This document shows positions 25,835-34,586 of a stretch of 64,000 nt of DNA, one piece after another (position 1 is the stretch's first letter; every line of letters begins with the position of its first letter). The translations under genes were made by a program, and so were the position numbers. Under the pieces are notes generated by a model that was not told the DNA's origin, searched no databases, and worked only from the letters and a program-made list of their open reading frames with translations. The stretch lies in assembly GCF_030268085.1 (NCBI RefSeq), contig NZ_BSDE01000007.1, positions 62,001 to 126,000 on the forward strand. The letters are read 5' to 3'. Source of the DNA: Geothrix limicola (GTDB lineage: Bacteria; Acidobacteriota; Holophagae; Holophagales; Holophagaceae).

Positions 25835-26530
25835 ATGGCGATCCTGGCATCACCCACGGGCAACGAGGTCAATCTGCTGGAGGTCATGCTCCACGCGGGG
25901 CCGGTCTCCAAGTCGGTGCTGCTGATCCTCGGGACCTTTTCGCTGCTCAGCTGGGTGGTCATCATCCGCAAGGCGCTGCTCTACCGCCGCAGCCGGGCCA
26001 TTTCCGAGCAGTTCCGCAACGTGTTCAAGCGCGCCACGGACTGGCGTGAATTGAAGCAGCAGGTGGAGAAGTTCGCCCTGAGCCCCCTCGTGGGCCTCTT
26101 CGTGGCGGGCTATGGCGAAGTGACCTACCAGCTGCGCCAGGTGGGCCAGGACGGCCGCCCCACCCTGCGCAGCATGGAAGCGGTGGAGCGCAGCCTCCAG
26201 CGGGCCAGCGTCGTGGAAATGGGGCGCCTGGAGCGCTCCCTGGGAGGCCTGGCCACGGTGGCGGCCGTGAGCCCCTTCATCGGCCTCTTCGGCACGGTCT
26301 GGGGCATCATCGATGCCTTCCGCGGCATCGGCGCCACGGGCAACGCCAACCTCGCCACGGTGGCTCCCGGCATCTCCGAGGCCCTGGTGGCCACGGCCAT
26401 CGGCCTGGTGGCGGCCATCCCCGCCCTCATGGCCTACAACTTCTTCCAGGGCCAGCTCAAGCAGTTCCAGACCGAATTGGATGACTTCTCCCTCGAATTC
26501 ATCAGCCTTTCCGAGCGGAACTTCACCTGA
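25835..26530 (+). CDS. tolQ: TolQ/ExbB-type proton channel protein
   Basis: 231 aa, three membrane spans (about 25-45, 135-160, 175-200) with the family signature [21 protein letters not shown] (core GLFGTVWGI) and [11 protein letters not shown]. In TolQ/ExbB these helices make the proton-driven stator of envelope motors. The obligate partner TolR/ExbD is not next door: the next gene is a polysaccharide deacetylase that overlaps the stop by 4 bp. The partner must lie elsewhere or has been lost. TolQ fits better than MotA by length and motif. Confidence 0.9.
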   Translation: MAILASPTGNEVNLLEVMLHAGPVSKSVLLILGTFSLLSWVVIIRKALLYRRSRAISEQFRNVFKRATDWRELKQQVEKFALSPLVGLFVAGYGEVTYQLRQVGQDGRPTLRSMEAVERSLQRASVVEMGRLERSLGGLATVAAVSPFIGLFGTVWGIIDAFRGIGATGNANLATVAPGISEALVATAIGLVAAIPALMAYNFFQGQLKQFQTELDDFSLEFISLSERNFT

Positions 26531-27342
26531 GACAGCGGCTGCCCCTCTCCCTGGACTGGGAGGACTGGTTTCAGCTCTGCTGCCCGCCCTATGACCAGCC
26601 CGAGGCCCTGGACCGCTTCGAGTGCCGGCTGGAGCTGGCCACGGAGCGGGCCCTGGCCCTGTGCGCCGATCTGGGCGCCACGGCCACCTGGTTCTGCCTG
26701 GGGGATCAGGCGCGGCGCCATCCGGAGCTGCTGCGGCGCATCGCCGCTGGGGGCCATGCCATCGCCCTTCACGGCCTGACGCACCGTCGGGCCTTCGAGA
26801 TGGACCGCGCCGCCTGGCGGGATTCGGTGCGTGACGGCAAGGCCCTCCTGGAGGATCTGAGTGGTCAGGCGGTGGTGGGCCATCGCGCGCCGGAATGGAG
26901 CCTGCGCGGCCCGGCCGCCGACTGGTGGCGGGACCTGCCGGAGTTGGGCTTCCGCTACGATTCCAGCCGCGTGCCCCTGGCCGTCATCGGGGATCCCGGA
27001 TTCCCGCGACGCCCGCACCTTCTGACCGAAGGCCTGTGGGAACTGCCGCCGCCGGTGCTCTGGTCCGGCCCCGTGCGGATGCCGCTCTGGGGCTGGGGCC
27101 CGCGGGTGCTGCCCTTCAGCCTGGTGCGCCGGGCCCTGGAATCGCTGGCCCAGGAAGACGCTGGCACGCCCCTGGTGCTGCATCCCTGGGAGCTGGACGC
27201 GGATCAGCCGCGGCTGCCGGGCCTTTCGCTGGGCCACCGCTTCACCCACAGCGCCGGTCTGCGGGGATACGGGGGACGTCTACGAAACCTCCTGGAGGGG
27301 TTCCGCCTCACGAGCCTCGAAGCCTGGCTGGCGTCCCGATGA
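26527..27342 (+). CDS. Polysaccharide deacetylase (NodB fold), apparent CTG start
   Basis: About 271 aa. The conserved NodB motifs run in frame from before the first [12 protein letters not shown] (catalytic Asp motif), [17 protein letters not shown] (metal histidines), GHRAPEWSL (Arg motif) and LHPWELD (C-terminal His). The last two and the W/P-rich middle match the PEP-CTERM/DUF3473-type deacetylases. The first in-frame ATG is 26800, beyond the first two motifs. No ATG, GTG or TTG exists between the upstream in-frame stop (26482-26484) and it. CTG 26527 overlaps the tolQ stop (CTGA), so it is the best start candidate, with translational coupling. It removes acetyl groups from an envelope or exopolysaccharide. 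The stop overlaps yaaA (ATGA). Confidence 0.75.
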   Translation: MRQRLPLSLDWEDWFQLCCPPYDQPEALDRFECRLELATERALALCADLGATATWFCLGDQARRHPELLRRIAAGGHAIALHGLTHRRAFEMDRAAWRDSVRDGKALLEDLSGQAVVGHRAPEWSLRGPAADWWRDLPELGFRYDSSRVPLAVIGDPGFPRRPHLLTEGLWELPPPVLWSGPVRMPLWGWGPRVLPFSLVRRALESLAQEDAGTPLVLHPWELDADQPRLPGLSLGHRFTHSAGLRGYGGRLRNLLEGFRLTSLEAWLASR

Positions 27343-28070
27343 AGCACTCGCCGTTCATCTTCCTCGCGCCTTCCGAAGACAAGGCCCCGGGCGGCGTTCC
27401 GGGCCACCTGGCGGAAACACCAGCCCAGCGTTGGGTGCGCGAAAGGCTCGTGGCCCTGGCCAAGACAGGTTCGCCCGAAGCCTTGAAGAAGGCCTTCGAC
27501 GTGAAGGACTTGGCCCTCGACAAGGCGCGAACCGAGGCCCTGGCGCTGGCGGGCCGCGCGCCCACATTGCCCCTGATGCCCGCGCTCGCGCGCTACAGCG
27601 GCGTCGCCTTCCAGGCCCTCGATGCGGCATCGCTTCCCGGTGAGGTGTGGTCCCAGGTGTTCGTGTTGTCCAACCTGCGCGGCCTCGTGCGGGGCGACGA
27701 GGTCGTGCCGCCCTACAAGCTCAAACTCGGCGCCATTCCGGGATTGAAGACTCATTGGCGGAAGGCGCTGCGGGCCCAGCTCGAAGCCCTTCCGGAAGGG
27801 CCCGTGTGGGAGCTGCTTCCGGGGGATTCGGCGGACCTGCTGAAGGGTTGGGCGCGCCCGCGCCACACGCTGGAGATCGTCGATGGCCGGGGGAAGGCCA
27901 TCAGCCATTTTTCGAAGAAGTACCGCGGCCTCGTGGGGCGGTGGATCCTGGAGCACCAGCAGGGGGATCCCCGCCGGGTGTTGAAGGGCCGCATCCCCGG
28001 CTGCCACTGGGCGGGCAGCGCGGACAACGAGCTGGGCGGCCTGAACCTGAGGCTGGTGGTGGAACCATGA
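27339..28070 (+). CDS. yaaA: YaaA-family peroxide stress protein
   Basis: 243 aa, usual YaaA (DUF328) length. Opens with FIFLAPSEDKAPGG, the family start, then SGVAFQALDA, LSNLRGLVRGDEVVPPYKLKLG and ISHFSKKYRG. In E. coli YaaA lowers free iron during peroxide stress and binds DNA; no enzyme activity is established. The ATG at 27339 overlaps the deacetylase stop (ATGA) and the stop overlaps the DUF309 gene, so it sits in the middle of a coupled operon. Upstream in-frame extensions are shadows of the deacetylase. Confidence 0.88.
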   Translation: MKHSPFIFLAPSEDKAPGGVPGHLAETPAQRWVRERLVALAKTGSPEALKKAFDVKDLALDKARTEALALAGRAPTLPLMPALARYSGVAFQALDAASLPGEVWSQVFVLSNLRGLVRGDEVVPPYKLKLGAIPGLKTHWRKALRAQLEALPEGPVWELLPGDSADLLKGWARPRHTLEIVDGRGKAISHFSKKYRGLVGRWILEHQQGDPRRVLKGRIPGCHWAGSADNELGGLNLRLVVEP

Positions 28071-28864
28071 GCGACGATTGCAACCGCACCCCCTTCTGGC
28101 AGCGCCAGCCGCGCCTGCCCCTGGAGGTCCACCGCTTCCTGCAGGACCGCATGGAGGCCGCCCTGCATGATCCCGAGGCCCGCCAGCACCTCGTTTGGCC
28201 CACGATCCTCGGCGCGCCGGGCATCCGCAAGGCCCATCCCGAAGGCCTCGCCGAGGCGGATCTCCTGAACCATGCCGCCCGCATGCTCGGGGCCCTGGGC
28301 CATCACGATCCGGAAGGCGCATGGAGGGCCCACCGCGACGCCTGGCCGGACACGGCCGAAGCTGGCTCTACGGGCTGGCGGCCGGCGTCGGCCTGGGGTG
28401 CCTGGGGGCCCCTGGTGAGCCTGCGCAGCGGCTGGCAGCTGGCCGCCCTCACGCCGCTGCCGCTCGGCGCGCGCTATCCGCTGGCCTGCGGCGTGTCGCT
28501 GTTCAACCACGGGCTCTTCCACGAGTGCCACGATGCCCTCGAACCCCTCTGGAGCGGCGCACAGGGCGATCTGAAGGATCAGCTGCAGGGGCTCGTCCTC
28601 CTCACCGGCGGCTACCACCACCTTCAGATGCACAACCTGGGTGGGCTGCGGGCCCTGTGGGAGGAGGCCCTGGGCCGTCTGGCGGCCTGTGGCGGCCGCG
28701 TGGCCACGCCCTGGGGCGAGGTGCGGGCCGAGGCCGCGCTGGACCTGACGGCCCGACGGCTGGAACATGGGAAGCGCATCTCCGCGGACGCGGACGATGC
28801 GGATGATGAGGCGGTGTTCGGACCCCTCTGGGCCCTGGACCGCCCCACCTGGGAGCTGGCATGA
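28067..28864 (+). CDS. DUF309-domain protein
   Basis: 265 aa. The C-terminal half has the DUF309 core FNHGLFHECHDALEPLW and LTGGYHHL, helical with conserved His/Glu that may hold a metal. The first about 120 residues have no recognised family (FWQRQPRLPLEVHRFLQDRM). Function unknown. Overlaps both neighbours by 4 bp, so it is translated as part of tolQ...nadB. DUF309 proteins are usually shorter, so the N-terminal extension is a local feature. Confidence 0.78.
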   Translation: MSDDCNRTPFWQRQPRLPLEVHRFLQDRMEAALHDPEARQHLVWPTILGAPGIRKAHPEGLAEADLLNHAARMLGALGHHDPEGAWRAHRDAWPDTAEAGSTGWRPASAWGAWGPLVSLRSGWQLAALTPLPLGARYPLACGVSLFNHGLFHECHDALEPLWSGAQGDLKDQLQGLVLLTGGYHHLQMHNLGGLRALWEEALGRLAACGGRVATPWGEVRAEAALDLTARRLEHGKRISADADDADDEAVFGPLWALDRPTWELA

Positions 28865-30435
28865 GTGACGTGGCCGATCTGCTGGTGCTGGGTGCGGGGA
28901 TCGCCGGATGCTCGGCGGCCCTGCGCGCCGCGGACCTCGGTGCCTCCGTGGTGCTGGTGGCCAAGGATGAGCTGGGAGGCACCAACACGGCCTGGGCCCA
29001 GGGCGGCATCATCGGTCTGGCGCCTCCCGAGATCGGGGATTCGCCGGATCTCTTCGCTTCCGACATCGAGGCCGCCGGCGCGGGTCTCTGCCGGCACGAG
29101 GCCGTGCGCATGCTCGCGGAAGAAGGTCCCGGGCTCTGCCGCAGCTTCCTGTGGGAGCGCCTGGGCGTGCCCTTCGACCTGGGCCCCAACGGCACACCAG
29201 ATCCCACGGCGGAGGCGGCCCACAGCGCGCGGCGCATCTACCACGCCAAGGACGCCACGGGGCTCGCCATCCAGACGGCCCTCAGCGAGGCCGTGCGCAA
29301 GCACCCGAACATCCGCGTACGGGAGCGGCTCTGCCTGGTGGATCTCATCACGAGCCCCCACCACTGCCTCAGTCCTGAGCGCGTCTACGAGCCCATCCGC
29401 GTGCACGGCGCCTTCCTCTTCGATCCCGCCACGGGCGAGGTGGAAGCGGCCCTGGCCAAGCGCACCCTGCTGGCCACAGGGGGGCTGGGCTACCTGTACC
29501 TGCACACCACCAATCCGCCGAGCGCCACGGGCGACGGCCTGGCCGCGGCCTACCGCGCCAGTGCACGCATCGTGAACTGCGAGTACGTGCAGTTCCATCC
29601 CACGGCGCTCTACGTGCCGGGCAAGCCGCGGACCCTGCTGACCGAGGCCCTGCGCGGCGAGGGCGCCTGGCTGGTGAACCGCCGGGGCGAACGCTTCATG
29701 GAACAGTACGCGCCGGAGCAGCTGGAACTCGCGCCGCGCGACGTGGTGAGCCGCGCCATCTTCCAGGAGATGGCCCAGAGCGGGGAGCCCAACGTGTACC
29801 TCGATCTGGCGCCGGTGGCCGCGCACCTGGACCTGGATTCCCATTTCCCCACCGTGATGGCCGCCTGCCGCGCCGAAGGCCTGGATCCCAGCCGCCAGCC
29901 CATCCCCGTCGTGCCCGCGGCCCACTATTTCTGCGGCGGCGTGCTGGTGGACCTGGAGGGCCGCACCAGCCTGCCGGGCCTCTTCGCCGCGGGCGAAGTG
30001 GCCTGCACGGGCCTGCACGGCGCCAACCGGCTGGCTTCCACGAGCCTGCTGGAGGGCCTGCTCTGGGGCTTCCGCGGGGCCGAGGCCGCGGTGCGCGAAC
30101 TGCCCGAGGCTGCCCCGCCCGAGGCCGCGGAGCTGGCGCCCTGGCGCATGCCCGAATCGCCTGAGCCCACGGATCCCCTGCTCATCGACCAGGACTGGGG
30201 GCTCATCCGCAGCACCCTCTGGAACTATGCGGGCATCGTGCGCACCGGCGCGCGCCTGCAGCGCGCCAAGGCCGATCTGCACTACCTCAACCACCGCATC
30301 GAGCGCTTCTACCACGAGGCCGGCCTCAGCCGGGAGCTGCTGGAGCTGCGCAGCGGCATCATCTGCGCGCGGCTCATCCTGAACGCGGCGCTGCAGAATC
30401 CCGAAAGCCGCGGCTGCCATTACCGCGTGGATTGA
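28861..30435 (+). CDS. nadB: L-aspartate oxidase
   Basis: 524 aa FAD enzyme that oxidises aspartate to iminoaspartate, the first step of de novo NAD synthesis. VLGAGIAGCSAALRAA is the FAD Rossmann loop, GGTNTAWAQGG the FAD block, EYVQFHPTALY and REVRNRRGERFM-like region (LTEALRGEGAWLVNRRGERF, core GEGAWLVN) the substrate face, and ANRLASTSLLEGL the C-terminal flavin motif. The ATG overlaps the DUF309 stop. nadA and nadC are not nearby. Confidence 0.93.
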   Translation: MSDVADLLVLGAGIAGCSAALRAADLGASVVLVAKDELGGTNTAWAQGGIIGLAPPEIGDSPDLFASDIEAAGAGLCRHEAVRMLAEEGPGLCRSFLWERLGVPFDLGPNGTPDPTAEAAHSARRIYHAKDATGLAIQTALSEAVRKHPNIRVRERLCLVDLITSPHHCLSPERVYEPIRVHGAFLFDPATGEVEAALAKRTLLATGGLGYLYLHTTNPPSATGDGLAAAYRASARIVNCEYVQFHPTALYVPGKPRTLLTEALRGEGAWLVNRRGERFMEQYAPEQLELAPRDVVSRAIFQEMAQSGEPNVYLDLAPVAAHLDLDSHFPTVMAACRAEGLDPSRQPIPVVPAAHYFCGGVLVDLEGRTSLPGLFAAGEVACTGLHGANRLASTSLLEGLLWGFRGAEAAVRELPEAAPPEAAELAPWRMPESPEPTDPLLIDQDWGLIRSTLWNYAGIVRTGARLQRAKADLHYLNHRIERFYHEAGLSRELLELRSGIICARLILNAALQNPESRGCHYRVD

Positions 30436-30458
30436 AGCCGATTCAGGGACAATGAGCC

Positions 30459-31859
<1,401 letters not shown>

Positions 31860-31873
31860 TGCCGCTTTGCCTT

Positions 31874-32011
31874 AAAAAGAAAAACCGCGAATGGCGCGAA
31901 TGAACGCGAATGCGGCGAGGATGGGCCGCCTGGACCTACGCCGGAAGGATGCCTGGTCGCCATTCGCGCGCCCGAAGGGCGATTCGCGTGATTCGCGGTT
32001 GATCTCTTTTT
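31874..32011. repeat. Dispersed long palindrome, copy 2 (between convergent genes)
   Basis: Same family as copy 1: left arm AAAAAGAAAAACCGCGAATG (31874 on) continuing GCGCGAAT..., right arm ATTCGCGTGATTCGCGGTTG (31982 on) ending CTTTTT at 32011. The inner right arm GCGCGCCCGAAGGGCGATTCGCG is almost identical to copy 1 (CCGTAGGG instead of CCGAAGGG); the centre differs. It lies between sdaA (+) and the YrdC gene (-). After it comes TGCCTTCGCGGTGATC-type sequence to 32092. Confidence 0.85.
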
Positions 32012-32092
32012 AAGCCGCAGAAAATCGATAAGGATCTGGCCTTTTCTTCGTGCCTTCGCGGTGATCCTTTGTTTCCCCAACAACAGACCGTA

Positions 32093-32695
32093 TCAAAGCG
32101 GCCAGGGGCCAGCGCCTTCGCGGATCAAGAGGGGCTCGTCTTCGCTGAGATCGACGATGGTGCTGGGGATGCCCAGGGGCTGGCCGCAGTCCACCACGAG
32201 GTCCAGCGCGTGGCCCTGCTCCTCTTCGATCTCCCAGGCGGTGTTGAGCACGGGCTGGTCGGGTAGCGCCACGCTCGTGGTGATGATGGGTTCGCCCAGC
32301 AGCGCCACCAGGGCCTGGCAGAAGGGCTGGTGGGGGATGCGCAGGCCGACGACCTGCTTGTTCTGGAGGTAGCGCGGCACTTCGCGGCTGGCGGGCAGCA
32401 ACACCGTGTAGGGCCCGGGCAGCATCTGTTTCAGCAGGCGAAAGGTGGGGGTGTCCAGGTGGCGCGTGTAGCGGCAGAACATCTCCATGTCCGAGCAGAG
32501 GATGGACATGGGTTTCTTCGGATCGCGCCCCTTGATCTGGAGGATGCGGTCCACGGCCTTCTTGCGCGAGGCGAGGCAGCCCAGGCCGTAGAGGGTGTCG
32601 GTGGGATAGGCGATGACCCCGTCCCGCTGCAGCAGCTCCGCGATGCGCTCGAGGTGGCGCAGCTGGGGCGTGTCGGGGTGCAGGGTGAGGATCAT
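32093..32695 (-). CDS. Sua5/YciO/YrdC-family protein
   Basis: 200 aa from ATG 32695 (MILTLHPD). The YrdC fold is shown by VIAYPTDTLYGLGC, IKGRDPKKPMSILC and GPYTVLLPA. YrdC/Sua5 proteins make threonylcarbamoyl-AMP for tRNA t6A; the KPMSILCSDMEMF segment is more like the YciO branch, for which t6A activity is weak or unproven. The start overlaps the Nudix stop by 4 bp; earlier in-frame starts lie in that gene. It is the last gene before the palindromic repeat. Confidence 0.88.
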   Translation of the reverse strand: MILTLHPDTPQLRHLERIAELLQRDGVIAYPTDTLYGLGCLASRKKAVDRILQIKGRDPKKPMSILCSDMEMFCRYTRHLDTPTFRLLKQMLPGPYTVLLPASREVPRYLQNKQVVGLRIPHQPFCQALVALLGEPIITTSVALPDQPVLNTAWEIEEEQGHALDLVVDCGQPLGIPSTIVDLSEDEPLLIREGAGPWPL

Positions 32696-33372
32696 GTCAG
32701 CGATTCCCAGCGCGCGCGGCCGGCGGAGGGATGTTCTGAGGGCCGTTGGAAGAAGCGCTCCGCAAGCGCTGCGTCGAGTTCCGCGGGCACCCCGCTGCGC
32801 CGGGCCTGGAGGGCCAACAGGGCCATGACCGTGAGGCTGTCCGTGATCTCCCCGCTCAGCACGCGGCGGAGGCAATCAGCGAACGGTTCGCGATGGAGCA
32901 GCAGTTCCTCGTCATCCTCTGGGTGATGGCCTTCGAGGGGCGCCAGGCCCGTGGCGAGAAAGAGAAAGGCCTCCTCCTCGGTGGAGGAATTGCTGGGATG
33001 GAAGAAGCAGAGGGGCTCCCAGATCTGGGCGCTGAGGCCGGCTTCTTCGGCGAGCTCCCGCCGCATGGCCTCGTAGGGACTCTCCGAGGTGTCGCCACCT
33101 CCTTCAGGGAGTTCCCATGAATAGAGCTCGAGCGGATAACGCCACTGACCCACCAGCACCACGCGGTCCTGGTCATCCAGCGCGAGCACGCCGCAGGCGG
33201 TGCGCCGAAATCCGCAGACCGCGTAGCGGCCTTCGGCGCCGCGCCGATGCCGGAAGCGATCCTCGCGGATGCGGATCCAGGGCGAGTCGTAGACGAACCG
33301 GCGGTCGAGGACGGTGTAGGGGTCCGGATGTTCAGGCCGGGGCAGGGGCTTCAGATCCATAGCTTTGAACAT
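32692..33372 (-). CDS. Nudix hydrolase, ADP-ribose pyrophosphatase type
   Basis: 226 aa. Nudix box GGGDTSESPYEAMRRELAEEAGL (core REL-x-EE-x-G intact) after VVLVGQWRYPLELYSWELPEG (core YPLELYSWELPEG), the layout of ADP-ribose pyrophosphatases. It hydrolyses nucleoside diphosphates linked to sugars; ADP-ribose is the likely substrate by family. ATG 33372 and ATG 33360 are both possible; neither has a clear ribosome site. The stop overlaps the YrdC start (ATGA). Confidence 0.88.
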   Translation of the reverse strand: MFKAMDLKPLPRPEHPDPYTVLDRRFVYDSPWIRIREDRFRHRRGAEGRYAVCGFRRTACGVLALDDQDRVVLVGQWRYPLELYSWELPEGGGDTSESPYEAMRRELAEEAGLSAQIWEPLCFFHPSNSSTEEEAFLFLATGLAPLEGHHPEDDEELLLHREPFADCLRRVLSGEITDSLTVMALLALQARRSGVPAELDAALAERFFQRPSEHPSAGRARWESLT

Positions 33373-33421
33373 AGCAAAACGCCCGCAGAAGCGGGCATCC
33401 CGGAATCCTCGGAGGATAAAA

Positions 33422-33450
33422 GCAGAAGCCCGGCTTGGCCGGGCTTCTGC
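33422..33450 (-). terminator. Intrinsic terminator after rpsO
   Basis: Perfect 13-bp stem GCAGAAGCCCGGC/GCCGGGCTTCTGC with a 3-nt loop, followed on the minus strand by TTTTATCC. A second hairpin (CCGGGGGT/ACCCCCGG, 33459-33490) lies between it and the rpsO stop, and a small one GCCCGC-AGAA-GCGGGC at 33381-33396. Confidence 0.85.
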
Positions 33451-33501
33451 GCGGGGGTCCGGGGGTGTGCGCGCAGCGCGGAACCCCCGGAGAATACTGA
33501 C

Positions 33502-33771
33502 CTACCGACGGAGGCCGAGGCGCTCGATCAGGGTGGCGTAGCGCTCCTTGTTCTTCTTCTTGAGGTAGTCAAGAAGGCGGCGGCGCTGGCCGACCATGAT
33601 CATGAGACCGCGACGGCTGTGGTAGTCCTTCGTGTGGGTCTTGAAGTGTTCGGTCAGGTCGTTGATTCGCTTGGTGAGGATCGCGACCTGCACCTCGGGC
33701 GAACCCGTGTCCGACTCGTGCTGCTTGTAGTCGTCGATGATGATCTTCTTCTGTTCAACGTTCAGGGCCAT
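33502..33771 (-). CDS. rpsO: 30S ribosomal protein S15
   Basis: 89 aa, universal length. Begins [29 protein letters not shown] (core [11 protein letters not shown]) and continues [18 protein letters not shown] and [11 protein letters not shown], which bind 16S rRNA helix 22. The usual partner pnp does not follow. Strong termination downstream. The leader (33772-33943) may hold the S15 autoregulatory site, but I cannot see a convincing one. Confidence 0.98.
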   Translation of the reverse strand: MALNVEQKKIIIDDYKQHESDTGSPEVQVAILTKRINDLTEHFKTHTKDYHSRRGLMIMVGQRRRLLDYLKKKNKERYATLIERLGLRR

Positions 33772-33909
33772 GGTGGCTCCTTTTCGGGGGATCGCCCGTC
33801 ACCCTGCTGCCAACGCTTCGCGTTGTCAGATCGCCTGCGGCGAAACCTTCAGTCCCGTACCGAAGGTGGGTCAAATCTGGTGAAGGCCAGATGCCTATCG
33901 TTTTTCAAT

Positions 33910-33946
33910 CACCATTTTTTTGCCGGCTTTGCCGGCGAAAAAATGG
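33910..33946 (-). terminator. Terminator of tRNA-Leu
   Basis: ACCATTTTTTTGCCGGC, TTT loop, GCCGGCGAAAAAATGGT. Perfect GC core with A/T arms. The proximal arm includes the CCA end of the tRNA. Read on the minus strand the distal arm gives the T-run. Confidence 0.8.
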
Positions 33947-34029
33947 TGCGGATAGAGGGACTCGAACCCCCACGTCTTGTGAACACTAGTACCTGAAACT
34001 AGCGCGTCTACCAATTCCGCCATATCCGC
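33944..34029 (-). tRNA. tRNA-Leu (anticodon CAG)
   Basis: Class II tRNA. Acceptor GCGGATA/TATCCGC, D-arm GGCGGAATTGGTAGACGC, anticodon stem CTAGT/ACTAG around loop TTCAGGT (anticodon CAG), long variable arm GTTCACAAGAC region and T-arm GTGGG-GGTTCGAGTCCC. CCA is encoded. 86 nt including CCA. Confidence 0.95.
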
Positions 34030-34127
34030 TTGAAAGAACAATCCAGGTCCCGCGGGATCCGAATGTGCCGAACTCCAAGCCTAGCGCGGTTCGCCGTCGG
34101 AGGCAACACCGATTCTTCGCAGGGCGA

Positions 34128-34586
34128 TCACCATTCCCGGTAGGGGATGCCGTTCATGCCCGTGCCCTGGGAAAGGCTGTAGACATCGTAGACATGGCCG
34201 CCCCCCCAGCTGGTGCTGGTGGGGTCATCGTTGGTGTTGCGCAGCCCCCATTCGGCTTTGCCGGTGAAGGGGTCCACCGGGATGCGGCGGAGAAACTTGA
34301 CCTTGCGGTTGAGGGAGCCGGCAGCGGGAACGCCCTCCACGAGGATCTCGAGGCTTTCGGGATAGAAATTCGCTTCGGCGGGAGGCGCCTTGATCTTCTG
34401 CTGCTCGGCTTGTCGCTTGTAGTCATCGATGGCGGCGCGCATTTCGCGGAGGTCACGCCTGAGTTCGATTTCCTGCTGCCGTTTCAAACCGTTGCGCGCC
34501 AATGGCACCACCACGGAGGCGAGGATCATCAGCACGGTGGCCGTGACGACCAGCTCCAGCAGGGTGAATCCGCGCTGGCGGCTCAC
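34128..34586 (-). CDS. Type II secretion/type IV pilus pseudopilin
   Basis: 152 aa starting at GTG 34586, which overlaps the secretin stop (GTGA). The prepilin peptidase site is RQRG|FTLLELVV with Glu at +5, then a hydrophobic helix VTATVLMILASVVVPLA. The C-terminal part (PVDPFTGKAEWGLR, VYDVYSLSQGTG) resembles GspG-like major pseudopilins, where it forms a calcium-binding loop. Last gene of the pilus operon; it is assembled through the secretin apparatus. Confidence 0.88.
   Translation of the reverse strand: MSRQRGFTLLELVVTATVLMILASVVVPLARNGLKRQQEIELRRDLREMRAAIDDYKRQAEQQKIKAPPAEANFYPESLEILVEGVPAAGSLNRKVKFLRRIPVDPFTGKAEWGLRNTNDDPTSTSWGGGHVYDVYSLSQGTGMNGIPYREW

Noticed and set aside
33772-33909. 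S15 autoregulatory riboswitch-like leader
   Set aside because: No convincing pseudoknot or rRNA-mimic could be drawn by eye.
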